Origin: Campylorhamphus procurvoides
Lineage: Eukaryota > Chordata > Aves > Passeriformes > Dendrocolaptidae
Direction of reading: 5' to 3'
DNA: 64,000 bases
NCBI GenBank assembly: GCA_013396655.1
Contig: WBMV01006289.1
Location: 2,898,342-2,962,341 of the forward strand
Positions 24,201-39,200 of the stretch are shown one piece after another (the first letter of the stretch is position 1; the number at the start of each line of letters is the position of its first letter). Position numbers and translations under genes: made by a program. The notes under the pieces were generated by a model, which had not been told where the DNA came from, did no database searches, and saw only the letters and a list, made by a program, of their open reading frames with translations.

Positions 24201-27200
24201 CTTTTGGGATCTCTTTTGGTGGTACAGAAGATGAGATTAGAGGTGATGTGTTTGTTATTTCCTGTCTTGAAATTTCTCTTTTGGCTCAAATTTTCAGACT
24301 TGAAATCTGTCCTTGTCTTCAGTGAATCTGAACCCCACAGTAGGTGACTTCTGTTTGTGTGTAGCTAACTACTCCTGCCTCAATTATTTTTTTCATGTGA
24401 GAATGAGGCTTTTTTAGGTCTTCTAAGAAATTGCAAATGGCTTTCTCTGTTCCTCCCTGTTTTCCCCTGCCCCTGTCTAACTTCTCATCTGCATCAAAAA
24501 GGGGATGTGTGGGTTTTGGTTTGGGGTTTTGTTTGTTTGTTTGGGTTGGGGTTTTTTGTTGTGTTTCTTATTTTTCCAGAAACAAAACCTGCTGCCTGTG
24601 CATTGTGAGATATTTTTTAAAATGTTTCTAATACTCTCTAGCTTGAGGAAATAGCATAAAGATGCTTTAAAAGTTGGAATTTGGAACTGTAGAGGATAAA
24701 GTCCTGATAATCAGGACTGCGCTTCTGATACTCAGATGGAGTATGAGTGACTTCAGAAAAAAAATAAGCTTAATATTTAAATAGAAAGCATGTGGACAAG
24801 CAGGGAAAAGAAAGAAGGTCAGGTAGAACTGAGATAGATGAAAACAATACCTTGGGAAGCCAGTACCTAGCAGCTCAGATCCCCAGGTAGAAGTGCTTTT
24901 TGTAGGACTGGATGACTCTTAAGTCCCATAGAAGCAGTAGGTGAGGTTGGAAAGGGCAAGAGAAGTTTGCAGTATCATCTCCTGATGCTGGTAGATATTT
25001 TTCTTAGCAGTTTTATTACTATCTTGTGAAAAAGTAATGTTGTTAGATTTGTGTTTTAAAGGGCAAAGTAGTTGTGCTGACAGTATATTTTGATCCGGAT
25101 TCTAAAGCAGAGCTGTCAGTTTGCTTGCCAAATTTAGTCTCGTGGTTTAAGCAAATTATAAACTATACGCCTCTCTTGCTTGATATTCTGAATTGGCAAA
25201 AGAAGCAGCAATAGCCTCCCCTTTTCACACCATCCTTATGACATTTAAAGTGTGTGTTAACAATTCTTTCACTTTTTGCACTTTATAATGTGTATCTTCT
25301 TTCACAACTAGAAGGCAGCTGGCACTTTCCAAACCCCATAATGGGAGCCCATGAACTGCAATAGAATATGTATGAGGAAGATGATAATCTGTCATTATCT
25401 TGTGATGGCATGTTCTGTTTTTTATCTTGTGCTGCACCCTTACTGGGCTGTTTACTTCACCCTCTGCTTCAAACCTTGTCTATTTAGCCATTTATCCAGT
25501 TGAAGGCAAAGGGCCTGGGGACTTAGAGTTGCATCACTGTTTTCCTGTACAATTATTCTTTCTTCTACCTATTAAATAGGCTTTCTCCATTTGGACTCAG
25601 GGAAAGAATCGCATGCCCTTTATCCCATAAGTGTTGTTGGCTTAACTTATTTCACAACAGAGAGTGAAATTCTTATGGGAGGAAAATGGAGCATCTTGCT
25701 GTGTGTATGCCTAAAAATGTGAAAGTTATTTGCCACTTGACTTGTGATTTAATTTCATTTGATCTAGTACCGTATTCAATTAATTTATAATTATTACTTA
25801 CATGGTAGACAATTACAAATTTTGTCTGCTGCGTTGTTATGTACAGTATTTGAAAAAGCTGTTAGATTGTCTTGAAATGCTAATTTTTGGGTTAAAATCT
25901 CAGCATAAACTTGACAGAATCTTACATATCTTTCTGTGGGTGGTAAGCCAGCTCATTGAAGAAGGAGAAAAGCCACAATTTTAAGGGAAGTCAGTAACAC
26001 AACTAGATGAATAAGAATTCAGTACTTTGTCAGAAGAAAACTGATAATATTTTCCCTCTCTTTTCATTCTTTTAACTTCAGTAAAACATACATGTTTTTA
26101 TGCTTAACTGATAGATTGTCATAATTCTGTGATGCATGGCCTTTGAAATAAATAGTATAGTAATCAATTTCACTTGCATATATGCAGCTTAGAAGGCTGT
26201 TTTTTCTCCTGAATTATTCTGTTCTGAAATACAGTGTTCGAGTTCCATTTTGTTATTGTAAGAGAGACCAGGGTTTGTGTTTAAATGGGTGTTGTTCTGA
26301 CTTTATATGTCTGACCTATATAATGTTATGCCTAAGGAAATGAGAATGTTTGGACATGTATTTGAAGAAGCCAAGAAATTTTAAAGTAATGATGCCATAA
26401 ACCACATTGACCTTCTGTTGCGTCCTTTGCAGTGTGATGCTTCTTTGATTTTTCTTAAGTTGCTATTTATAGTTCAAATGTTACTTTTTTATAGAATTTT
26501 TCCTACTATTTTATATTACAAGGGTTGGTAAAACTCTGGCCTTTCCTTGATTATGCTTTCTTTAACATAATTTGAAATTGATACATATTTTAAAAAAATC
26601 CGCTAATACTGTATCTCTTTTTTCTGATACTGACTAGTGGGTTTTTTTCTTTCTAGAAAATGTTCCAGAAGAACTACGAGAACCATTTTACACAGACCAG
26701 TATGACCAGGAGCACATTAAACCACCTGTTGTTAACTTGCTGCTGTCTGCTGAGCTCTACTGTCGTGCTGGGAGCCTTATACTCAAGAGTGATGCTGCAA
26801 AACCTCTTCTAGGTCATGATGCTGTTATACAAGCCCTGGCACAAAAAGGCCTTTATGTCACTGACCAAGAAAAGTTGGTGACTGAACGAGATCTTCACAA
26901 AAAACCAATTCAGATGGTGAGTAGTCAAAGCTTGTATGTTACATTTCCTCTGTCTGTGAACTCCCAATACTTGCATACCTGTCTTTTAATATGCGTTGTT
27001 ATGTTAAAGTATTTTTTTGAAGAGTTAAATGTGATTCATTACTGGGAAGTTTGTTTTGGTTTAGGTTTTCATCTCCTCAGCTGTCAGTGGGGGTGTATTT
27101 CTTTTGTATTAATGCTGGAATACACCTATCATTCTACTTAGTTCAAGTGTAACACTTTTAAATATAGCAGTTGCAATGTGATCCCTTTAAGTCAATGTTA

Positions 27201-30200
27201 AACACACAAAAATGGTGTTTTTTCATGGAGACTTTTAATAATATGTCTCTGCTTTATGCAACTGCTAATTTAAACATTAGTTCAACTGGTGAATGATTCC
27301 ATTACTAAGCTCCTAAGCTATTCCTCTCTTGTTTGGAGCTGAATTATAAAAAATTATCTGTAAAAACTATGGCTACGTATGTTTGTTTAGGAAATAACAG
27401 CAGGATAGAATAAGATAGAATAAGATGCTAGCTAGTATATTTAAAATCAGATATTTAAAACTTTCACCTTTTTATTTTTAGTATTTAATATAGCAAATAA
27501 ATTACGTAATCTTAAAGTATTTGTGGTCAGTGGCCTGTAGCTGCTGCTACAAGGAAGGTGAAAATTAACATAGCTATGGTTTTATCATCAGCCTATTAGC
27601 AACTTGTGTTTACTAACATGTAAGAAGACAAACAAGTATTTAGCAGAATGTAACTAGAGAGTCTCTCTTGTTTGATCAGTTGGTATCAAGTGATAAGCTG
27701 CAGAGGCTTTAGAGGTGTGATATGAAAGCTATTAATTAGTAACTAATGATTTATTCTATACAGTATTGCCAAGAAGTATGAGGCCTCATAGTTTGCACAA
27801 ATGTTTTTTAAGAAGAGGAGGTAGTTACTGTGTTGTAAAGACTAAAGTCTTTATATCCACTTTATTTTATTTATTGATTTTTATATGAAATTCTTTTTGC
27901 TCATAGAATGCTTAAAGTCTGAAGATACAAATATTTCAACAATAATAATGAGACTAATTAAAGACACTTTTCCCTTATGATTCAACTGTGATCAGTAAAT
28001 GCAGACAACTTGAAATTTTGCCAGTCTCTTTTTTTGATCTTAATATCCCTCTTTAAAAGGTAAGCTTAGCAAAGAAAAAAAAGCATTTTCTTAAAAGGAG
28101 CTATGGATTGCAAATAAGCCATACTGAAATATGGACTTAACAGTTGGATTTGATGATCTTAGAGGTCTTTTCCAATCTAAACAATTCTAAGTGATTCTAA
28201 TGTTCACAGAAGTTAAAGCATTTAAGAAACGAACTCCTTGACTGTTTATGTTTTACAGAACTTAATTGTGTTCTTGTCTCTGAAGGAAGATAAGGTTACT
28301 GACTTGCATTTATGGTGTTCCCATTTAGTTATTTTCATTTGATCCCTGTCTCGAGTAGTTTTAAGAGGCATCTCTTCCAAGAGTTGTCAGTTGAAAAAAC
28401 GTGTCAGTATTATCTAGTTTGGTTTGCTGATCTTTGATGTAGTAATGTTGCTTAAAAAGCATTTCAATACCCATTTTTTCTTTCCTCTCAGCTTGGGTGG
28501 CTGTTTGTGCCTTTCTTTCCTGTGTTGTTTAGGTATAGTCCAATGAGTAGTTATTCAAACATCATCATACCAGTTGATATCCCGGGATTCTTGCTCTGCC
28601 CAGCGCACTGGTCCCCACTCCAGTACCAGCAATGGATGAGTGTGCTGTTGCTGTTGAGTTAGTCCACAGCAGCTGGGCTGTGGCAGTGAGAGGAAACACA
28701 ACTGCCTTGGGCAGTAGTTCAGCCATGTCCAAAGCAACTGCTACCAAAGAAGTGGCTGTGAAATTTTAGTCTCAATAATAATATTCTGAGCCCAAGTGTT
28801 TTACTTTGTCAAACCATGGTCATATTCTTAGGCAAGTTCCTAGCAGCAACACTATATTTTAATTGAAAAGCCTCAACCTTTTTCCTTACTACACAATTAG
28901 TCAAGTTGGCAGAAAACTTCAAATCTGGTGGTTGCATATTGACAGTCTTTTCCCTTGATGCTTTCCAGTACCTTTTCCTAGTGTTCCATATGTCTCAGTT
29001 TCTACAAGTCTTACAAAGTTAAATGTGTCCTGTTTTAGAGCGTTGAATAATTTTTCTTTTTCAGTTATGTTGAACAGAAAGTTTTCATATATAATTAACT
29101 CGTATGTTCCTCTAGTAGACCAGATTGTGTTAAGCCCATGTGCTATATAATTTTGAGACATTTAAAGAAAATAATATAATCTTGCTCTTTACTAGCCTGT
29201 CTTCGCAATGAATAGGGGAAAGATATTGGTGTTTGTTAGGGGATATTTCTGGTTTTCTGCTCAGATGTATTACACTTCTCTAGCTGAAAAGGAATGAGTT
29301 ATATTATAAAATTGAACTATGGAAAAGAGATTTGAGTATGGAATATTTTGATTTTGCATGTGTATTATAATGTGTGTAGTTGTGGTCAACAGACTTGGAA
29401 TTCCTTGTACTGGGTGTTTGTACAGGGATGTCCGTGGGTATTAACTGTTGATTTACTCCACATACGACTATTTACTAAAGCAGGCATATCAGATTTTGGT
29501 CTTCTCTCTGTCTTGGATTGAACTTTTTTCTCAGAAGCTCCTAACATATTAGAGTCTTCCTTGGACAAGTCTAGGAAATGGATGTGTTTCTTTGCACTGG
29601 GGGCAGGACAGATGGCAATTTCCTTGTTAGTCATGACTGACTTGGCTGGATTAGTATCTAATTTGAGAGCCTGTAAATTGTTGTGTTTGTGTGTGTTTCT
29701 GTATGTGTATACGTGCTTAGGTGTATATATATTTAAAAATCCATTTCCTGTGGTGGAATGTGGTTAGGAAAGAGACACTTACACGGTGAATACATAGTGA
29801 CAGAAGCAAAGGGTTTTGTTAAAGCCTCCCCTGTGCAAGGGTAAGGCAGTCCCTGTGGAATCTGATTTGCTTAGTCTTTCTCTACCTTTGGTTTGTTCAC
29901 ATCTCCTGTTTGCTTTCTGGTAAAACCCAAAGATGGGTTATTCAGTGGTACCTTTATTTCTGTTCTCCGTGTATTGCAAGGAGTTACAACTTAATTCTGT
30001 GTTAGTTTTTGTGAACTCTCTGTGTTTGAAAGGATCATCCTGTTGTCTTTTGGTTTTGGTAGGGGAGAAAAAGAACCAAATACTATGTTGTTACTCTTGT
30101 GGTTGAAATTTATATGGTCTTGGCTCTGCTATGCTAGACTCCAAACAGTGCAGAAATAACCTAGAGCTTGGAATTGAAGGTGTTCAACCAAGAACCCCAG

Positions 30201-33200
30201 AGTATTTTTCTCCTGGAAATTTTACTTCAGTACAAAAGGAACTATCTGATGTTTAAAAAGTTTATGGAAGCAACGTTGCAAAAATATTTGAAAAGAACTT
30301 ATTTCAGTTGGCAAGTTCCAATTCATTAAAAAAAAAAAATCTGTCTTAAGCAGGCACTCCCATATGGAAATGTGAGATTTTGACAAGCTATACAAATCAG
30401 AAATAGCTTAAGAATTCAGAGTGGTTCTGATAATGATGCAATCATTTTGTTTTGATGCTTTCATCTATAAGATGCATAGATCACTGTTCAAGTCAATCAA
30501 CATGGAAAAACAAAAGATAACCTTATCTTTTTAAAATTTCATATTTATTTCATAATACAAACTGAATTAAACCTTCAAATGTCATGTAAAGGAAGGCAAT
30601 TTGGATTTTTTTCATATTTTTTCTCATACAAGTACTGTATGTATTTCTTTTAAAAACATAAATCAGTTCTTACAGAATGAGTCAGAGGAGACTTTTAGAC
30701 AAGTTTCTGCATTATGACAAGAATTTTATATCAATTGAATAATGTATTTTCCAAGCCAAATCATTTTACAAGGATTCTGATATTTAATCAGCCTGGTCAT
30801 TTCATATTCATATGGTCTCTTTCAATTTGCCTCAAGTGGAGAGAAGAACAAACAGATTCAGAGAGGAATTAAGAAATTCTTTCCTTCCCTCAAGTCCCTG
30901 CAATGCACTTCTGCCATGTGGGGAAAGGAATAAAGAATCAGCATTTTAATTCTCTCCTGCCTCATACTCTGCAGGGAAACTGAAGTTGCATAATTACTCC
31001 AGCAATGGACTTCTGTTCTGCCCTGTCTCGGTCCCTAATGTGGTAGTGCCAAAACTAACTGAATTTCTAGCTTGAGGAGTAATAATGTGAAATCTTGAAT
31101 ACCTATTGAAAAACAGTGTTTTGTTAGGGGCTGTACAAATACAGTAATGTTACAGAGTTTTGCCAAATTTGTGCCAGAAAAATACGTTTTCCCATGCTTA
31201 TTTTTGTATATTGATACAATATTTTCAGCTGACTACAAAAACAGTTAATAACTTGCAAAGCATTTTAAGGTATTTCATACTTAAATAAAATTTAGTGACT
31301 AGAAGAAGGTTAATGAATACCCTGTGTATAAATACTATATCCAGAAAACTATGCCATACAAATATTTTTTTGTATTAGATTTATATTTTATTTTCTGTAT
31401 GGAAAAGTATAGAAACCGTGCTAAGTGTAATGCAGTAAAAAAAGCATAACTTTTGTTTAAAATTGAACTCTCAATTTGGAAAAATACTCTTGCAAAAAAA
31501 TAAAACTCAACCAGCTGAGCAGCTACTTTAAACTTAATTCCATGTGTAATTATTTTTGTGAACTACTATCATTAATCAAGTAACACTTAAATCCTCCACA
31601 CAATTCTAGAATTTTCAACCAAGATGGGAAGGGAATGAGAGGCTCCTGCAAAACCCCAGCAATAAGTCCATAATAGTTGGTAGGATTAAAAATTGCTACC
31701 TCCCTAATTCTGAGACATAATTTGTGTGTATGGGGTTTTAATATAAAAAGTAGTGTGCTGTCATCCAATAGTTTATCCATTTAGCTGCAAATTACCTTCT
31801 CCCTTGAAGACGTCTGCTGTGGGGAAGTCTGGCAATAATTTCTTGGTACAGTTCTTGAATCTGGGCTATAACTGAGGTGTAATTAGGTGTGTCTGTATTA
31901 GCTCTTCAGTAGTGATCAGGAGCACATGTTTGAGGCAAATCTCTCTATTTCTGCCAGTTACTGTACTTGGGGTTTGCAATGTGGAGGCATTGCAGGGAAT
32001 GCAAACAGTTGCTTTCAGCAGATAAACTGGAGGATTTGTTCTAGCATCACCACTACAGTAGCCCACTTACCAAGGAATACTCATTTCACAGGAATAAATT
32101 AGAGCTGACTGAAGTGAATCCCCTGAGAAGAGAGTAGAGGTGAGTGCAGGGACCTTTGCACCAGTTTTGCTTTTCTGTTGTGCAGTACTAATTGCTGGGT
32201 TCATCACAGCCAGCGAAACTTCTGTGGAAGGCAGGGGCATTGATAGTGCTAGTTGTGTATGTATGTACCCATAGCCAGGATCTGGATCTCCTTCTGGCTG
32301 AGATAGCAGACAATAAGTGGTTAACTCATCTTACAATCCAGACTTTTGGTCTCCCTGGCAGACTGCATTCATTGGAAATGACAGTGCCTTTCATCAGCGG
32401 TGTGTTTCTCCTTGCAGAGAGACTGCAGCAGCTCACCTGGTTCCTTGCAGCAACATGCTGCAGCCTCTGCTCTTTCATGCTATAGGATTCCTTTAACCCT
32501 GAGAAGCAAAACAATGTGTACTAAATACTTCATAGAACAAAGAAGTAAGATATGGCTTCTGCCCTGAAGAATTTTTTTTTCTGGTTTTAGGCATGATGCA
32601 ACAAGTTTCTATTCCATGCTATTGTAAATTACTTGTTAGATGAGGGCACATAAAAAGAATTTGCAGTTACTTGAGCCTGTAGATACCATAATTTGTTAGG
32701 TAAAACACCAGATTCTAATAGTAACTGCCTTGTGATATTTGAGCAACTTTGATAGTAGTGTGTTTCACAGAAGATTAAAATAATAAGCAAATATAGTGGT
32801 GAAACTGAACCTGAGTTTAGTCTACTGAGTCTGATGTGCCGTGATGAACCAGTCTGCTGTAGTTTGGGGATGAGATATGTAACCTTTAGTTGTTACCTAT
32901 TTTTTGCTCTATTTTCTCCTCACATGCATTCCTTGTAAGGTTCTCATTTGCTTGAAAACCATGATCCGGTATTTCTGCTGGTCTTACTGTGTCAAAGATA
33001 CCATCACAACTTAGTCAGGATGGCACAGACATCTGTTGGACATAGTAATGTGGATACCAGGCTCCTTCAAGCACGAGGTGCCAGTTCATGTTTGGGGCAC
33101 AGTAACTGCTGTAACTCTCCATAAAGTTTGTTCTGCTCTTACCATTTTAACTTACAACTTAGTACCCTATTACATTTTTTCATGCAGCTTATATTTACTT

Positions 33201-36200
33201 AGCCTGGAGATTTTGTTTTGCTTGCTGCTTGTTTTTAATTATGTTTGTCTTTTACGTGGAAAATGCTTTTTTTCTGTGTCATGTAAATAGAAGCAGTGAC
33301 TTGGGATGTGTCCTACAGTATATCTGTCTATAATTTAGTGTGTGCAAATCATACAGGTTATCAGTGTGAATTATACTAAGATTTGTTTTACTTCTGTATA
33401 TCGGTATCAGAAATTTGTAGAAGACATACATAACTGCCAAGTCCTCTGGAACATCCTTTGGGTTTTCATGGAATGCTGTCTGCTCAGCTTGTGCACCAAA
33501 TGTGGCAACTAATGTAGAAGGTAGGAGAGCTACTGACACCAGACTTGTGTCTATAAAGAACACAGAGAAGGGATGCTTTGCTGGTCCTTTCCAGCAATGC
33601 CAGAAAAATGAGTCTTCTATGATTTCTTTAGGTTTTTTAGGGGTTTTGTTTGGTTGGTTTTTTAAATTCTGTATCCTTAATTTCAGTACAAAAATCTATG
33701 CAGGGTTTTGGTCTTATTCAGGGGTCCAGCACGGTAGTTGCTATTTCACTAATTCTTGCATAGAAAATAACTAAATCTTACTGTTCTTTTCAACAGCTCT
33801 TGTAGGATTAATTTCAGTTGTGTAGAGCTATTGAATAAATTGTGCTGCTTCTATTGTGTTCAAAGTCTTCTCAGAATCACTGTAGAATACAAAACTGGCT
33901 TTACATTTGCCTTTGCCAGTTGAATGTAGTAGGAAATGTTCAGAAACAGCAGCACATTTTCTCATGTTTCTTCTAATATAAAACTCTGGCAACTACATTT
34001 AATCTTTCACTAAAATGAGGAGAGAATATTACAATACGTCTTCCAGTCAAGATATATGAACTACGTAATAGAACTGCTGCCTTTGGAATGATGACAGGAA
34101 ATTAAGTGAACCTCAGGAAAAGGTAGTACCTCCCAAAGATAGGTCTCATGCTTTCCTTGAGAAAATAAAGCAATACGTTATTATTGACTGTTGTCTCTTC
34201 TTTTCACCTTGCTAATCAGGAAACACCAAGTACTGTCAGGACTGAACAAAATAGTTGGTATTCTTCTGCCTTGAGCAAACTAAAGTTTTGAACCAAAGAG
34301 CTTCTGATTGTATTTTTAGTTAGTTTCTTCTTTTGCTGCTGTTAATGTGGGGCGAGGAGGGAGGTAAAGAAAAAGGGAGTAATGGTGATGATTTAATGAA
34401 AAAAAAATAACTACCTGAAAACCAGACCAAAAAAACCCATTCCTGAAGCACAAAATGAAAACCAGTTAAAGGAGGAATAAATTATGAGAGAAAGATGTCA
34501 TGAATTAATGTCCATAAAGAATACCAGATACCATGTAGAACATGCTTTCTAAACGGGTCAGGAAGTATTTTCATTAACCTTGAAAGAAAGACTATTTTGT
34601 TAAACACAGTTTAAGAACATTTTCTTCCTATTCCTTCACTACTGCTAAGTAGAGTGGTTCAGCTTTTGGCTGTTGGTTTGATGCTGTGAACTTTCTTTGT
34701 ATCTCTTTAAATATGTGAAAAGGTTATTTAAGTAAATGTTTAGAAATGGTCTTACTTCTGCTGGGTTAAGTATATTTTGGAGCACAGAAACTGAGCTATT
34801 AGGAAAACATATATCTATGAATTGTTTTACAGACTACCTAGACAGTATTTCTTCATCAGTTTGTTTGAATTATGCTAAGAAAGAGAAATCGTTCTTAATA
34901 CCCTTATGCTGGATAGTGAAAAGCTAAAAATCTTACATGGTTGTAGCAGGCAGTTACTTGAAGAGCACTGCTTTCTTCCTATTATGGAAAATAGTGAGCA
35001 GCTTTTAGCAGGAGGTGTGGGTCTGTCATGTAAACATAAGGAGAGCTTCACTACCAGCTCTGTGTAGTACATGCAAACAGCAACAAGGGGACAAAACCAC
35101 GCTGACTGTTGAAGGAACACAGTTTGTACTCCCCAAAATGCAGCAGCTGCTCCAATATAGAAAAAAAGAACACTAAGAATCTGCATTTGTTAATCTACAT
35201 ATATAAGCCTGGCAATCTACCCGCCTTTATCAGCAGAGAACATACTCTCATCACAGTAGATGTATCCTAAAATCTTTGTTCCTACAAACTCGCTGGAATT
35301 TTAACAACGAGATTTTTATTTTTTCCCTGAAGTTCAATTAACAAAATATTGTAAGGTCTCCATAGTATATATAGTCTTTTTGTTTGGTATTTAGGGAAAT
35401 TCACTAAATAACTGTGTACTTCCATCATTTATAGGAACTGGTAGGTTTTCTCTGAACTACTATGTTCATAAGAACTAGTAAGAAATTTTTTTACCTTGCA
35501 GAAATGTATCTCCAGATTACCCAAAGCAAAATCCAATAGAATTTGTCCTATGTAAAGAAAACAATACTTGTATTAAAACATTATCTGGTAACTTATTAAA
35601 TAGTCTGTTACAAATTTACTATAATAGTCCTCTTTATCAGACTGACTGTCTGCTATAAATGTCAGAGATTTCCAGTTTTCCCCCATCTATCAGAAAGTCA
35701 GTCATTAAGAAGGATATCTCCCAGTATATTCCTTTGCCTTCCCAAAACACAAATCTAAGACCAGTTGAAAAATTAGTAGAAAGGATGTCAGAAAGAGGTC
35801 CTACAGCTTAAAAATTTTTAGAATAATGGGAAAAGCTATCTTTAGCACAATTTATATAATCATTTAGCCATAGCCAGGGATTCAAATAAGTCAGTTGTCA
35901 AGACTGATTACATCACTCAGAAGTTGAAATGGCAAGGGCTCTTATAAGCCTCAAGTTGGATATTGAGAATACAATTTAGAAGACCTAGCAGTCAGTATTT
36001 ATGAACTAATACACACTTCACATTGGATATACTTGAAATTCTTTTAATTTTTTGGTTTGATAAAGAAGTGGCATTTTTAAAATACTATGACCTTTAAAAG
36101 AAGAGAAATTGCAAGAAAAGCAGAGAGAATATGTAGATATTGGGTAAGCATGTAATGGTGGGTCAGGTTAATTTTACATGATAAAATGATTAAATGTAAA

Positions 36201-39200
36201 TAGTATGTAATATAAAATCTCATTATGTAGGGATATATTTCTTAATATGAAGCTGATGTATCTGTTACATTATTAAAGGATACTAATCTGTTGAAGTAAA
36301 TAGCACAATGGTAGTTGGGCAACAAACCACTGCAGTAGGTGCCAATTAATTGCTGTCAAAAGACAGGTGACATTTTCTCGCTGTTTGTCAGCAGCATTTG
36401 TTCAGAGGTTCAGTACGGAAGTTATATCACCTTACTCTCTTTTTGCTGATGCTGACCTGAAATTTATAAATTCTTTTCTGAGATTTTGCAGTAATGGGGA
36501 CTTTATTTTGCCATATCAGCCATCAGAAGAACCCTACCATTGAAAGCCTCCTTTTTCTTAAATTACTTTCTAAAATATAGTCTGCAGTATCAGCTACATG
36601 GAACAGTTCATTCCCTTCCTTTTTGAAGCAGCTCTTTTATGTGTGGGAAGGTAGTGTCTGTCATGCACTTTGTTTCCCAAACCTTAGCTTCATTCCAAAT
36701 GTCCTCCATTTGGTTGCTGTCTTTCTTGGCAGGTTGTGCTGAGAACTGGACCCAGGATTCCAGCTGACCTTGGCAAGGCTTGTAGGGCACAGGGGTGCTG
36801 GGGTGTTGTTTGCGAAGTGGAGGTTGCAGGTGACACACACCTGCGTGTCAGGCCCCTCTTTTTTGGCAGTGCAGGTTCATGCTTAGGTGCTGGGACTCTC
36901 TAACCTCAGTGATTTACTTGAATCTTCTCTACTCTGATGCAAGAGGTTAATACAGACTTTTTAATGATTCTTTTCTCCATCACAAAGATTATTTTGAAAC
37001 TGAGTATACCATATATTGCTGAAACATGCTTCTGTGGAAAAATAATCTGTGCTTGATTTCCCTTCTTATGGGCATTCTGTGAGGGAATAAACATTTGTAA
37101 AAGCTTCCTGGTCTATTACACAGAAAGAATTGTGTAAATCCCACTGGTGGTGTTTTGTGAAGTCTGCCAGGCTTTTATGGAGCTCAATGCACTATGAAGC
37201 ATGGACTCAAGAAAGGGTTAGAGTGAAATGCAGGACTATGCCAGGTTACGTCCTAATGCGTGAAAAGGGAAACAATGGAGTGAAGAGAATGTCGATGGAA
37301 GGAAAATTTGGTTCATAATTATGAACAGGTTTTACTATTTTTTTTTATTTTCCTCACGTCTTTTCTTAACTTGCCCACTCCCAAAAGCAAAACCAAACCT
37401 GTCTAATGATATTTAAAAGTTCACTGTAAAGACATGTTTGTGTATGTGAGGTTAAAAAAAAAAAAAAAGTTGTGACATAGAAAGACTGTTAATTAATGTA
37501 GTTCAGTATATCGTTTTGTCAGGGAAGTCTCACAGCTTCCATATTGCTAAAGTCTTTATGGTAAAATGTATCTAATAGGTAGATACCTGTAGAGGATGAA
37601 ATTATTCCAACTCTTAGCTTTTCTTCAGCAACAGGAAGAAATACAGAGAAAATTCAACTTATGTGGCTGGGAAGTAAAATAACATGGCAATAATGGAGTT
37701 AGTGAAGAAATATGTGTACATGCTAGCAAAGAACTGCTAGAGAGAGGCAAATCCTGATGCTGAAAGTCCCTTTCAATTAATTTGCTTACTGAACTTGCTC
37801 TCAGTTTTAGTACAGTATTTAGACAACAATGCCATTGGTCAAATTGCTCCAGTCTTATAAGGTGTCTCTAGATATTCTCCACTTTTTCATTCTTTGCAGT
37901 TAGAGAAAATACAATTCATAATTCTAAGTCAGCACATGTATATGTATGAAAATTCTTATTTTTCCAGGTCAAAGCTTTGACAAAAAATGCCCCAATCTTC
38001 CCAAAGTGATATGTACTTTCAACAACAGCAAAAACACTCACATGCCTCTGAGCATTAAGGGATAATTTATCTGGTTTTCCCAGAACATAGGGAAACTGTG
38101 AACTTACATAACAGGCTACATGTACCTTGGTATTATTGGCTTCTACTGCTTATGGGGGAGGGAGAAGGATAATACAGCCTTGCTTGTTCTAACAAGATCT
38201 AATGTCTTAATGACTTAAAACAATTATGCTCTTGTCATACGTATGGCTGTAGTCTCAATTACTTTAGATTCCTTTTCTTAAACAACTTTAAACCATTCCT
38301 TTACTAGAGAAGGTAGTAACCTTCTGATTACTGTAGCTTGCCTTTTTTTTTTTTCCCTTCCATTTCCATGTAGATTATTTGATTCTCACCCTCCCAAATT
38401 TAGAGGGAGAACTGACTACTCCTCTGGTTTGTCTTCTTCCTTAGCTACATTTCCCCCAAGTATTGCATTCTCTTTAAAGTGGATCAGTGATGAGTTTTCC
38501 TTCCAGGCCATTGCTGAAAATTCTAAGAGATGGTGAGCAGATAATTCATCTGTCTGGTGTTTCTTGAATTCATTGCTGTTTCTATGCTCAGAGTTACATT
38601 TTCAACTTAGTTGACTGAACTATAAATCAGTTTACTATATCCAGCATTAAAAAGTCTCTTTAATCAGAGTGCATTAGTATCAACCTATATGCCTTGCACT
38701 CATAATGAGACTTGCACTTTTCAGTTATATTTATAAATGATTTTAAAAAGCAACTCATGTTCTGTTAGTTCATGTTTTAATTGGCATGTTTTAATTATTT
38801 TATATACAAATCAAGCTGCCTTGTTGACTCTGAAATTATTTTGCATGACATCAAAAGAAAGATATGGGGCATTAAAATTATTTGTATTGTCTGTTGACTC
38901 AAAAAAAAATAATCCGTTGTTTCATTTCTTCTAATCTTTTGGAATGTCCTCAGAATTCTTATAGTTACAGAAAGAATAGCTCAATGTGTACAGATTGTTC
39001 CTCTTTAAATCCTCCTGTAGTTTTAAGAATACAGTATTTTTTTCTTTCCTTATTTGCTCTAGACTGAGATGAAGATGTAGGTTAAGCATGAAATTGGCAG
39101 ACTTGTAGATGATCCAAAGGCTATCAAATTAATATATTTTCTAGAAGATGGAATTAGAACTCTTTTAAAAAAATGAAAGATATTACTAGTATCAGCTTGC

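Larger units (their letters stand above)
15210..26656 (+). other. CAMSAP2: CAMSAP2 intron 1 (11.4 kb)
   Basis: Bounded by donor GTAGGT and acceptor TTTCTAG. It is mostly AT-rich unique sequence. It holds a TTTG repeat (15384-15408), a 48-bp partial duplication (15861), a C-rich tract (17265), an ancient CR1 fragment (18818-19042), a solo LTR (22078-22508), a minus-strand CR1 3' portion (22874-23110) and a GT/G-rich tract (24515-24555). I see no coding exon in it beyond short chance frames. Confidence 0.85.

Noticed and set aside
26917..27141. Extension of the exon 2 frame past the splice donor
   Set aside because: Similarity to CAMSAP2 stops exactly at GTGAGT, and exon 3 continues the known protein in phase; the extension is intron read-through.
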